DNA of 64,000 nt. It comes from Rhizopus arrhizus (taxonomy: Eukaryota; Mucoromycota; Mucoromycetes; Mucorales; Rhizopodaceae). Below the pieces are notes generated by a model that did no database searches, had not been told where the DNA came from, and saw only the letters and a program-made list of their open reading frames with translations. A program made the translations under genes and the position numbers. The stretch is taken from contig JAKZZE010000005.1 in NCBI GenBank assembly GCA_024220505.1, forward strand, positions 1,200,501 through 1,264,500, written 5' to 3'. Of this stretch, positions 10,847-21,543 are shown piece by piece (position 1 is the first letter of the stretch; each line of letters starts with the position of its first letter).

Positions 10847-11236
10847 ATGTCTGATATTATTGTTCCTGGTTTTAAAAGTTCTGAATTAATTGCTGACCTC
10901 AACAAGGCCTTTGAATCCTTTAGTCCTGAAGAAAAAGCCAAGCTGATCAAGCAAGTCAATGGTATTTTCCAATTTGTCATCAAGAACAATGAAGGTAAAG
11001 AAGAGGTTTTTACAGTGGATGTTAAGAAAGAAGGAAAAGTGGTTCGCGGCAAGGGACCTGGAAAGGCAGATGCTATCTTGACTTTGAAAGACCAAGACTT
11101 TGTGGATTTGGCTAATGGTAAACTGAATGGTCAAAAAGCTTACATGAGTGGAAAGCTCAAGGTGAAGGGACAAATCATGTTAGCTATGAAGTTGGATAGC
11201 GTCTTTAAGGCTGTTAATCCTACGGCTAAACTTTAA
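10847..11236 (+). CDS. Sterol carrier protein 2 domain protein, peroxisomal
   Basis: An intronless gene of 129 residues that is entirely one SCP2 domain. FVIKNNEGKEEVFTVDVKK and KADAILTLKDQDFVDLANGK, then MSGKLKVKGQIMLAMKLDSVF, are the conserved core. The C-terminus is AKL, a type 1 peroxisomal targeting signal. SCP2 proteins bind acyl-CoAs, fatty acids and sterols and feed lipids to peroxisomal enzymes. The length matches the stand-alone fungal form rather than a thiolase fusion. A TATA box lies just upstream. It shares the peroxisomal theme with the hydratase about 3 kb away, but the two are not adjacent enough to claim a cluster. Confidence 0.92.
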   Translation: MSDIIVPGFKSSELIADLNKAFESFSPEEKAKLIKQVNGIFQFVIKNNEGKEEVFTVDVKKEGKVVRGKGPGKADAILTLKDQDFVDLANGKLNGQKAYMSGKLKVKGQIMLAMKLDSVFKAVNPTAKL

Positions 11237-11729
11237 TTATTCTCTGTACAAACTACCTCGTCTTCTTTTGTTATAATAAACTCTTTGAAGCTTTTAAAAA
11301 ACCACTCGGTATCAATTGCTGTCCTTATTGTCCTTTTTTGACTTTCACATAAGACTAATGGGTAATACCCAAAATTGGTTCATGTACTACAGAACTGTAA
11401 GAGTGTGACCCTTGACTGTGTTTAGAAATTTAGAAGTCCCACCCTTAATTATTAAATCTGTGTAATAAACATATCTTTAGTTCTTTCTATCAATATAAAC
11501 TACGCCCCTTGACTCTTACAAGAACAACCCTTTTAGTCTCAATAGTCCTGATGGCTCTAAATGACGGACTTAAAGCTCCGTTAAGCAGCATTCAAAATAC
11601 CAATCAGCGACATTCAAAATCCAAATGATAGATTGTCATTGCCTAATCGCGTTTTAATTTTATTCAACTTTTTGATATTATGTTGAATATGAATAATAGG
11701 ACACGCGTATTTTATTTTATTATTTTTTT
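11237..11729. other. Intergenic boundary between gene island and mobile DNA
   Basis: About 490 bp. TGTAAGAGT near 11396 and ACTCTTACA near 11512 form a 9-bp inverted pair about 125 bp apart, which could be a very small MITE, but this is weak. No gene is supported. Mobile-element remnants start just downstream. Confidence 0.4.
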
Positions 11730-12165
11730 TTTGAAATATTGAAGACAAAATCATCACAGAAGATGGTGATGAAGCCATGGACTACATCATTGAATATGTT
11801 TAATTTAAATATTTTAACCAATTTGACCAAATATAAGGAGGCGTAGCCTATTCAAATTGAACTCAATCCTGAAGACGAAAGCCTAGATAGCAAGATGATA
11901 ATTACAACTGAAAAAGTAGAAAGATTGCTGGCCGAAAGATTAAGTGTAAGAAATAACTAATTTTTATACGGACGATCAGAAAACTTTGTTTTTATACTAT
12001 TAAAAATCAAGTTTTTTCAGCTACCAAATCAGGTATTGCTGAGCGAAGCGCCCAAACTTGGACAAAGAAAATCAAAATGGAACTCGATTGGAATATTTAT
12101 GATCTCAAAAGAATCAAAAGTTACATTTAGATTTTTCGATGATAAACTACATGCAAAAATTAAGG
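11730..12165 (+). pseudogene. N-terminal fragment of a DDE transposase (helix-turn-helix part)
   Basis: Broken coding sequence with two recognisable pieces. The first is an acidic start (EDKIITEDGDEAMDYIIEYV, then a stop). The second is a segment near 11850-11945 followed, after a plausible GTAAGA...TTTTTTCAG intron, by ATKSGIAERSAQTWTKKI and LDWNIYD. This resembles the helix-turn-helix of fungal Tc1/IS630-type transposases. Several stops follow and the DDE core is missing. The fragment runs into an LTR remnant at 12184. The assignment is tentative. Confidence 0.35.
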
Positions 12166-12183
12166 TGGTAATTGACGGCATTG

Positions 12184-12403
12184 AAGTGTTTTAAGTATTC
12201 AAAATAAGATAAAGAAGAATTAACGAGACCGAACAATATTTCTAAAGTCCAATACTTTTATTAAAGAAAGATTTCAAGGCTATTTATATTAGTTGATCAA
12301 GACCTGAGATTAGATGACAAAAGATAGTTACGACCGATATGATTTGACATTAAGAAAACTTTTATAAACTGATGTTAATAATCAACTGTTGAGATGAAAG
12401 TGA
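12184..12403 (-). repeat. LTR fragment, family G
   Basis: Starts TGTTTTAAGTATTC and matches the reverse complement of about 32936-33155. It contains CTATTTATATTAG (a TATA box read on the minus strand) and a downstream AATAAAAG-like block, the layout of a gypsy LTR. It is cut at 12403, where an LTR of family B begins. No internal region of this family was found in the window. Confidence 0.55.
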
Positions 12404-12622
12404 TGTTGTAGAACAGTAACTGATCGTAGTTGACATTCATAAATATAAGTCTTAATACAAGATCCTAATTAAATAAAACAAAATATAAGTTTATTTAAAT
12501 AAGATCATACAATCAATTCCAATTAAACATGTTCTTTTAGAATATGTTTTGTATTAATGAGAGTTCTTTGATAAGAAGAAGTATCAACTAAAATAACAAG
12601 ATCCAATCCAATATTGATATTT
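12404..12622 (+). repeat. Truncated LTR of chromovirus family B
   Basis: Begins TGTTGTAGAACAGTAACTGA and matches the reverse complement of the family B LTRs at 57560-58127 and 62963-63530 over about 220 bp. It then stops abruptly at AATCCAATAT. Several mismatches show it is older than the intact B copy. Confidence 0.7.
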
Positions 12623-12651
12623 AGACCTGAAGAACAAAATAGGAAATATTA

Positions 12652-13717
12652 TTACTGTGCTGATCCAGAGAATGAGTCTTGAGCATCAAAGAAGCCGTCA
12701 TCTTCAACACCTGAGAGAACCACCGAAGTGAAGTCTACGTTTGCCATATGATTGCGCTGATAGTGATGTGTGAAAGTGTCCGATGAAGCCCAATTATCCA
12801 AGTTCACAATATCATCTCTAGAAACACCTAGATCCAATGCTCGAGACGACGCCAAAGACCGAAGAGAAACATCAGATTCACTTGTGCATAAGGATATGAA
12901 ACCCCGAGGTAACCAAGAAGAGATAGTTGAAGAGGACAACGGTTGATGTATATTGTTAGATTTTACAAACAAAGGAGAGTCTTCACGCCGAGACCTCATG
13001 GCAGGATGATCACGCAATGCTTTGAAACATTGCACAGGACACAGCTCATTATCGCTAGCATGAGGATGCACAGTGAATGGCTTGATAATCTTACGCTTTT
13101 TACGAGTTTCTTTAGGAGCCACGACTTGAAAAAGAAGACAACCAGAAGTAGAAATACCACAAGAGGCAACCAGAATACGAGCCAAATCAGAAGGACGTAG
13201 AAAGGCAGACATAGCCAATAAGAAAGCCAGTTTCTGCTGCAATACTTGAAGAGGAGTAGTAGATCGTGAAGGAATAGTTCGAGCATAGACCAATGCAGGA
13301 GACATGTCAACAGTTGGCCGATGAATAGCTACGGAAGCCGCCTGTTTAGATAAGGAATCTAAATAAGAATTCACCAGTGGATTGGTACTCATGCTGTTTG
13401 TATTATCATGTAAATGCGCAACCGCCGCACGCATAGTCTTGAGAGTTGCCACTTGAAGCCCATGAGACTGTCGAATGTCAGCTAAAAAGTTCACCATGTC
13501 AACACCCGAAAAAGCCGTAAACGAAACATTATGCTGTTGAGCCCATTCCAAGAAGCGAAGTTGATTCTTGCGGTAGCCTTTGTTAGTGGCAGTAGGAGCT
13601 AAACGCTGGCGCAGTAGATCAGAAACGGCATGCTCATTTAGATGTTGGGATTCCAATTTGTTCCGGATAATCACCACACGGATAGCATCCAGTTCTTGTG
13701 TAGTAGAGGGTGAGGTG
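12652..13717 (-). pseudogene. Tyrosine recombinase (DIRS/Crypton-like), 5' truncated
   Basis: One open frame of 341 codons from a GTG at 13677. The same frame stays open to 13717, where an LTR cuts it, so the real N-terminus is lost. SVSFTAFSGVDMVNFLADI-like N-terminal SAM-like helices precede the catalytic domain. LRPSDLARI holds the first catalytic arginine, VSLRSLASSRALDLG the second, and FTHHYQRN the tyrosine (codon near 12760). The usual HxxR histidine is valine here. Such recombinases move DIRS, Ngaro and Crypton elements through circular DNA. No reverse transcriptase lies beside it, so DIRS and Crypton cannot be separated. Confidence 0.7.
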
Positions 13718-14297
13718 TGTTGTAGAACAGCGTCTGATCATAACGGACATTGAATAATCACAACTAAAAGAAGTATATTAAAATTGATAAAAGATAATAA
13801 TTTAAATCTTTATCAAATAAAATATAATCTTCTTCTTTTTATATAAAACTATCACAATTAGATTCATTCTATAAAGTAAACATGAACAATAAATAAGTCA
13901 TGATCTTTACTATTCATCATTTCTGTAAATGAATAATAATGGATCAGGTACCTAGTCAACTTTGATCTGACTGGAGGCATTTCATATAAATATATCTTTA
14001 CTCTCAATGAAGACGGGACAAATCTCCCAGATCAGTTAAAGAACAATAAGAGCTATAAAACAACGAATTAAAACTTTCCATGATCAATTCAGTGATCATT
14101 TTTCAATCAAACATGTCACTTATTGGATCTATGTTCATAACTACTCATTTATCTGCCAGCTGATAGAAGAATACAAATAGTAGACTTTTTAATGATTTCT
14201 TTTTTAACAATTAAGATTGTCTTAAATAAAGTTTAGTCTCAAAAAGCATTCTTTTGGTTTTATTGCTACCTCTAAATTACTTTACCAGAACATAATA
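13718..14297 (+). repeat. Solo LTR of chromovirus family A
   Basis: 580 bp from TGTTGTAGAACAGCG to CCAGAACATAATA, closely matching the LTRs of element A (37989-38567 and 49833-50396, there on the opposite strand). The end reads AATA instead of the usual AACA, and I see no 5-bp duplication in the flanks. It cuts the tyrosine-recombinase frame on its left. Confidence 0.85.
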
Positions 14298-14513
14298 CTC
14301 CCTCCTTTGCCGCCGTCAACCCAATGCCATAGGCATCCACTTTTTTTCCCTTTCCTTTTTGTTCCTTGTTTTGCTGTCGCGCTTTTCAAATTGAATAAAC
14401 ATTTGTTAAAAAAAAAAAAAAAAAAAGCTAGTCTATTGAATGATTCTTTAGTAAAATATATAATAAAATAATAATAATAATGATAAATAAATGAATGATT
14501 GAATGGTCTTGCA

Positions 14514-17355
14514 TATTTGTTACATGTAAATTTTTCTTGGGAGAGAGAGAGTGAGGATATGGTTATCGATGTATGATTTGACAGCAACAGGGTTATAAAT
14601 TCGATGAATTGGAAGTATGCTAAGTCTTGACACTGGTTCATATTGATTCTTCCACACTTGGATGCCAGTACCATCGAAGGTGGGGAAATGCTAGGTCGCA
14701 TGGCTGTACCAATTGACAAATGCAAAGTAATGAGTTATGTTGTTAAATGAATGTGTGAAAAGATATGATATTTGACCAATGCGCAGTTGATTGTCGACAA
14801 TGGCCTGAATGAATGATGAAGGTGATGATGAAAATGAATTGTTAATTGCTGGCTGATAAAGTTGTCCAAACAAATTAATATTTTTAAATGAATGTATAGT
14901 AGTATCGATGTATGTATTAGTTGCATAGGTGTAGATATAATAGGTTTTTAAAGCTTCATAATGTTCATGACATATAAGGTGTGTTTTTTTGTTGTATTTT
15001 AAAGGATAGGAGGTTGGTGGCCGAGGCTCACTACCAGTAATTGTCGAATTGAATAAATTAGGCCCATCTATGAAACGAGAGTAGTCAAATGGCGTTAAAC
15101 CACTCTCATCACTCGTAACCTCGCCTATCTTTTCTATAGATTTCACTAATAGGAGTATGTCTTTGTTGGTTGTGTTAATGAATGAATGTAATGAGTGTAC
15201 GAGGTCTTGTGTATGGACATTTTGGATAAACATAATAGCATAGGTTGTTTCGAAGCCTGTCTTGAAATTAATATTTATATTTTTTATGTTACCATTAAGG
15301 CTTTCGAAACCATAAAGTCAAAAGGCGTAAGAAGGACCAAAGTCCAAAAAGCATTCCTTGAGATGCATATGCATGTGCATGTTTGGTGTTGTCATAGACT
15401 TTCCATATAGTCGAACACAAGTCTTGCCAAAATTTTTAAAGAGTGAATGGGCTATGTCTATGTCTTCGTTTGTAATAAGGGGCCCAGTGATCAATTTCAC
15501 GGCTTCAACATATAACATCCAATTGTCAAAATGCTCTCTTGTCAGTTTCTGTTTCAAGAGAAATGGCGACAGCACAACGCACCACGTTCTCCACTCGTCT
15601 GATTTCATATTACTGAAACAACTTTCAATCTTGGCTTTTTTTTTAAAAAAAAAAAAGTAACTATTAGCTTGCACATGAATTAAAGTTTTTTATATTTGTT
15701 ACATACATCTGGATATCTTGCAGTATTGAGAAGGAATGATAACTGAGCTAGATTCATCTGCCATTGCCTTAAAATCATTTACAGTGAGCAAACCACAGCC
15801 TTCCCAAACTTCAATCATTCTTTTTGGTGTACCAAGAAACAAGTTGTGCATTGGATCCACAGCTGTCAATCTCACCACATCAAAATAACAAAGTCGATGG
15901 AGCTCCTCCATTCACTCCCCGTGCTCGTCTGTAAGGCCCTTTGCTGAGTGATGTGAGTTGCATTCAGCCAGTCAAATGCTTCTTGTCTTTGTTGAATACT
16001 GTCCCTCATTATCCAGTGTTCATCATCAAAGTTGGAAAAATCAGGCTTGGATGAATTCACACCAGTACTGATTCTAGGAAAGACAGTCGAGCATTTGTTA
16101 CAAGCCTTATGAGCTGACTACCCCATAAACCCGGCTACTTTACGCGCTGCAGGTATGTCGCAATTGACTGACATTAAAGCAACACGAACAAGCACACCAT
16201 TTGGGCATTGATAGGTGGGTATAACCACACCATCGTACAGGACAATCAACTCATCCACCATTGGCCGCAAGAAGTTTTGAATTTGGTCATCCGTGGGCTC
16301 GCCAGGACCAGGAATCATACCGACAAGGATAATGTTGGAAGTCTTCATCCTCGAACTTCTAGGGAGATTGTTGATAGTGAGATACACACCACCACAAGAA
16401 TAGTGCATACCGTCACTAGGTTGAAACCAGTCCACATTCAACGACACCATTAACGACCTTTCTTTATTGACAAATGGCTGAGCATTTGAGTCGGCAAGCT
16501 GACTCCAAACTCTACCATCATAAATGTCGTAAAAAACATCCTCTTCCACCGATCTACTTCTCCACTGCTCAATTTGAAACTCGAAGGCAGGACGAGCAAA
16601 AAACTTCTTCAATGTTTCCAAAATTGAGTTGTAAGGGTACTCAAGAGCAGGCTTGACAGTGCTTCCAACAAAAAGAGGATTACCACATAGTTGTTCTTGG
16701 CGGTGAGGGTTGTTTGCAAACCTGACATAAGAGCATTGTCGGGAATGCAAACTTCCCGTGGTGTAAACGCTTCAGCAAAGGGAACAGACAAGAAAACGAG
16801 AAACACCACTGCTGGCAGACGAATGGTTGACCATGACACGAGCCGTGGAGATCTTTGTTGGTATCTCCATGTCATGGCCAAGAGCACGAACAAAAAAAGA
16901 AAGAAAGGCCAACAATTCTTCACCAGCTTGTACAGAGAGATGCTTTGCTTGAAAAAGAACCACGTAGAGCACCAAAAGATGCTTGAGCTATTCTTCGTGG
17001 CTCAATTCCTCCTCTCCATCAACATTCATGTGGTCTAACAAATTGTAAAATACAGTTCAATAAATAAATTCTTTCTAATGTAAAATGCTTTGTTGACTGA
17101 AAATATACCTTCAAAGGTGGTATGCTCACTTTCGTTTTCAGGGACGGCTGTTGATTGCTGCATGGCTTCGGCTGTTTGTCTTCTGGACTCTATTTTTTTT
17201 TTTTTTACATTAACACGAGTGCGTTTATACGAAAAAACAAAAATTATAACCTCGTCCTCTGCATTTGTCCAGACGCTTATGGGTAAGAACAGTTCTCTTT
17301 GCAAGTCTTCTAAATCCACCCGGATGCATGCTGCATTCGGTACAAGTGCAAGCAA
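14514..17355 (-). pseudogene. Tnp2/Transposase_21-type transposase, decayed
   Basis: Read right to left, the pieces follow the order of Tnp2 proteins. An N-terminal part lies near 17100-17355. Next comes VRALGHDMEIPTKISTARVM with CSLC (16772-16975). Then LNVDWFQPSDGMHYSCGG and IILVGMIPGPGEPTDD (16118-16770), SGMNSSKPDFSNFDDEHW (about 16020), VVRLTAVDPMHNLFLGTPKR (15820-15890), KSDEWRTWCVVLSPF and TPNMHMHMHLKECFLDFGP (15318-15620), and a tail ending SILPIHRIYNPVAVKSYID near 14570-14600. A GTATGT...AG intron near 15660-15710 still splices in frame. Nonsense codons interrupt it: TGA just after CSLC near 16770, TAG near 16990 and TAG near 14696. It is a dead copy of a CACTA-like family transposase. 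Confidence 0.75.
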
Positions 17356-17431
17356 TTTTATTGTTGATGTTGTTCATTTTGAAGAATTTAGTATTTTGTA
17401 AAGAAATAAAGAAGGAAAAAAAAAAAAAAAA

Positions 17432-17506
17432 AAAAACGCGCCTGATAAAAATTTTAATATTTATTAAAACTCATCAAAGAGTATAAAGGTTAAGAGCGAT
17501 ACAAGT
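17432..17506 (-). repeat. Extra copy of a LINE 3' end
   Basis: ATTTATTAAAACTCATCAAAGAGTATAA and the following AAGAGCGATACAAG occur here and again at about 17555-17613, inside the 3' end of LINE-M. It is a 3'-end-only relic lying next to the target duplication of the larger copy, with a T-rich/A-rich tract at 17415-17436. Confidence 0.6.
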
Positions 17507-17516
17507 TGCCTGATAA

Positions 17517-17553
<37 letters not shown>

Positions 17554-17654
17554 GATGAAAATTTTAATGTTTATTAAAACTCATCAAAGAGTATAAGGAT
17601 TAAGAGCGATACAAGTGTATTAAACAGTGACTTGTCGCGAAAATACAAAAGAAA

Positions 17655-20600
17655 TTAGCATAGAAAATTGTAAGCAGATAGTTTCAATAGCTCTTTTTGG
17701 ATTTGATTGATGACAATCTCATCCACAACAGGAGTCTGTTCAAAGAATTGTTGCCAGTGGGCTTTCCAAATGAATCGAATGACTGTAGCAAAAAAATCAT
17801 AGATTGTAAACTTGTCATGATAGTGTAAGATGTAATACTTGGATAATCTAAGTGTAGATAGGTCCTCGAATATTGAGCTGCAACTGGGACCTTTAGGATT
17901 TGACAAGTATTTCTTGAAGGCTGCGTTCCACAGATCTTGTTTTTGAATACAAGTAAAGAGCATATGCTGCTCTGTTTCTGGTAGCTTGCACAATTGGCAA
18001 TAGTCATCGTCTACCTTTGCTGGTATGATTCTATGCAGATTGGCTCGAGTGGATAATTTCTTATGAAGAAGTCTGTACCATACATTCCTAGGAATATGGT
18101 GCATAGGGCTACTAATAAAAGCTTTCCAGTTGTTGTGACTTATATTTGTGATTTGTGGGTTTGAGTTGAAGCTAAACATTGCCTTTAATTGACGATTCTT
18201 CAATGCTGTTATATTGATATCTTCATAGCTCATCTGTTGAATGAATGGGTCAAAGTTGATATTTGGTTCAGTTGGATGCTCTTCATTGTCCAATTCAAGA
18301 TCTTGCTGTTCAGCTGATAATAAGGATGCAAAATACGGCTTGAAGGTAAGGTTTCCAGTAAGAACGGCATTTTTGATTTTTTGTAGAAGATTGGGAGAGC
18401 CACAATGTTGCCTGTTTTTGAACTGTATACCATCTGAAAGGAAATCTCGTTCAAAGAAATGATACACTTTTTGTGCTTGGAGAAACTTGCTGAACTTGAA
18501 GTTTTCTTGTGAGTCTTCTTCGCATATATCTTTGAAGGGAATGAGTAGACTAGTTTGTGATGATATTGTCAAGTCATTTTCTGTAGGTAAACGAGGACAG
18601 GAGTCCAAAGCACTAAACATGGGGATTAGTGGATGGAGGCCTTTCATGTTACCATATGATCTGGAATGTTTGAATATCAAAGGGATGACGTGTGAGGGAG
18701 CATCAAAGGAAGATTGCAGAGTAAATATCAACATCTTGTACAGGAAGTCTGGTATCCTATGACGACAGTTTAACAGCAATGGATTGATATATCGAAACTG
18801 GAAAACCTTTTGCTGAACTTCTACATTCAATAATGAGACACCACCTTTATTTTTCGGCTGCTCTAGAGTTGTCCGAGCAATCCTGGGAAACAGGTTGTGA
18901 GTCACGAATTGATACACAATAGAAGACACCTTGTTGTAAAAGCTTTTTGGGAGGCTTGTAATTCGCAGAAAATGCCACAACTTGGAGAGTATGAGTGTAT
19001 TAGCAATGTGTGCCCTGCCATAAACGGAAAGTTGACGCTGGGAATGAATGTTAACCGAGCTTTCAAGCTTGCGGATGGTTTCTTTATGGAATATAGTTCG
19101 TTGATCGTTGGTGAACCATATTGGGTATCCAAGATACTTGATGTAGCCTAATGATTGAGAGTCAAACCACCTGAGACCATTATGAATGATTAGTTCTTTG
19201 AGTTCTCGATTGTTGAATGTGGTTCCACCGGCTAAAGGGAATGCCACCGACTTGGACTAGTTTACTTGAGAGTTAGACGCACCATTATATACTTTTAGAC
19301 ACTCTTGTAGTTCCAGAAATTCTTCCTTAGAATTGATAAATATGAGTATATCATCTGCGTAGGCTAATAATTTAACTGGTCTTGGTGCTGTTAATTGCAA
19401 GTCAGAGTTGGATCTTCTAGCTTTAAGACAGTAACCATCAATAATTTCATTGTTAAGGATGGATAGTAAGAATGGTTCTATTGCAAGATTGAAAAGTATA
19501 GGTGAAATCAAGTCTCCTTGACGTAATCCGCGCAATTGCTGTATACTGTCAGACAAGGATCCATTCACGTTGACGGAAATTGAATTGCCAAAGAAAAGGT
19601 CGTGGATACACTTGATGAATTTATTGGGGAAACCAAACCTATTGAGTACTTTGCACAAATATTCGGGGTGGATACGGTCGTAGGCCTTTGTTTGATCTAA
19701 CATGACCCCTAAACTTTCTGATATTGACGTTAATTTAGAGGCATCCTCCATAATCAACCGACATGCGAAGCCATGATCTCCTATAAACCGGCTGTGCATG
19801 AAGCCTGATTGGAAACGAGTGATCAATTTGGATGAGATACCCATAATCCTGCTATTCATGATCCTTGTAAAGACTTTGCAATCTGTATTAATCAGTGAGA
19901 TTGGGCGCCAGTTACTTAGGCTTGTAAGGTCACCAGTCTTGGGTAAGAGAACCAAACAAGTTTGTTGCCATGATTTTGGAAAAAGCGCCTTGTTTATAGC
20001 GTCATTGTAAACCTCTAGTACTAGAGACTTGCAGCTAGGGTGACCAATTATCAAGTTTAAGATCTCATAGGGTAATCCATCCATGCCTGGGCTACTTTTA
20101 TGAGGAGTTCTTCTCGATCCATCTAGAATGTCATCAAACGAAATGCTGCTGATTATATGTTTAGCGTCGTTTGGTGATACCTGTTTATCTATCGTATTTA
20201 GCATTGACTCGAGATCCTGATGATCAATGGGTTCTGCGGAGTAAAGTGTAGAGTAGAAATTGGAAGCTGCATCAAGTTTCGCTTTAATATCTAAGCATTC
20301 CAAGCCAGTTTCTGGATGGACAATCTTAGTGATATTTCGCTTGATATTTCTTGATTCGGCTGTTCTTTTGAGGTATCCGGCTGATTTCTCATTGTTTTCG
20401 ATCCATCGTTTACCTGCTCTAAGGATATCTATTTCAGCTATTTCGGTTTGTAACTTTGCAAGCTGATTCTCAACTTCAGGAAGCAAGATATTCAAACAAG
20501 TTGGGTTGTCGGAGTACCGCCTGAAGATATCATTTCTTTGGCTTTGGAGTTGCTTGATCTGATCATTCCTCCATTGGCATCTATTTCTGCAAAAGTTTTG

Positions 20601-21538
20601 AGTAACCTTTTTAACCATTTTCTTGAGTAGATCCCATTTCTCTTGAGGAGAGTTATTATATTTGGCTAGCTTATGAGTAATGTATTGTTCTATTTGTTCA
20701 TTGAGCTTGCGAACGTATGCTGGGTTCTTGGCTAAATTTGGATTGGCTCTCCAGAGACCCTTTCCAGTTGAAGAGGTTCCTACGGTTAAGTTTATAGATA
20801 AAAGAGCATGGTCTGTCCATTCTTTGTTCATGTATTCAACATTCCCGTTGTTACAATTGTTGTGAATGCTTTTGTTTGCAAATATATAGTCTATACAAGT
20901 GGATGAATCTGCTCTTCGAAAACTTGGTCGGTAACTGATACCGTCTTCCACGTGATTTATACAGTCCTCAAACTGAGAAAGCATAAACCGCAGAAAGTGT
21001 TGTGGGACATTTGATCGTCTTGTGTTGTGGTAAGAATTGTTGTCGAATGAGAAGTTGAAATCCCCTGCTATGAAGAGATTTGAATAATAGTATTCGAACT
21101 ATCTAAGGAGTTTAGTTGATGTATGATGCTCGAGAAGAAGACATTCCTGTCAGCTGCATTGCTTGCTGGAGCATAGAGGTTTAGTATAAAAATGGGTTGT
21201 ATAGATTCATCTGACCAAGTGAGCTTAACAAGTAAAAACCTTTGATCGTCCGATTGTTGAATTAATTCCATATTTTGGGACTGATTGAGGTTGATGATTC
21301 CACAGTACTTGGTCCACAGTGTCTGATGCGCTTGAAATTTCATGTTGAGTGATTGAGTTATTTTATCGAATGAATGAAGAGGTATATTTGTTTCTTGACA
21401 TAATAATATGTTTACTTGCTGTTGTCTTAGATATCGAATAAAGTTGTCGGTGTGTTGTAAATTGTTATTTTTGTAAATTGTTCTGCAATTAATTGAGCCT
21501 ATCTTCATATTTATGATCTTATTACTATGATTATTCAT
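17655..21538 (-). pseudogene. LINE-M ORF2: endonuclease-reverse transcriptase, two lesions
   Basis: Start ATG at 21538. The apurinic-type endonuclease opens with KIGSINCRT and LLCQETNIP, and continues after a one-base frameshift near 21060-21070 with FIAGDFNFSFDNNSY and CIDYIFANKS. The reverse transcriptase has WRPISLINTDCKVFTRIM, LRQGDLISPILFNLA and LLAYADDILIFIN (catalytic YADD near 19355). A TAG at 19257-19259 splits the frame between SNSQVN and SKSVAFPL; related proteins usually have tryptophan there (inference). The C-terminal zinc finger CQLCKLPETEQHMLFTC is present near 17960-17990. The full frame would be about 1,290 codons. Restriction to one frameshift and one stop suggests a young copy. 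Confidence 0.82.
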
Positions 21539-21543
21539 AATAA

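Noticed and set aside
13713..14302. Target duplication around the family A solo LTR at 13718-14297
   Set aside because: The left flank AGGTG and right flank CTCCC do not match; unlike the copy at 33240, no duplication can be claimed.
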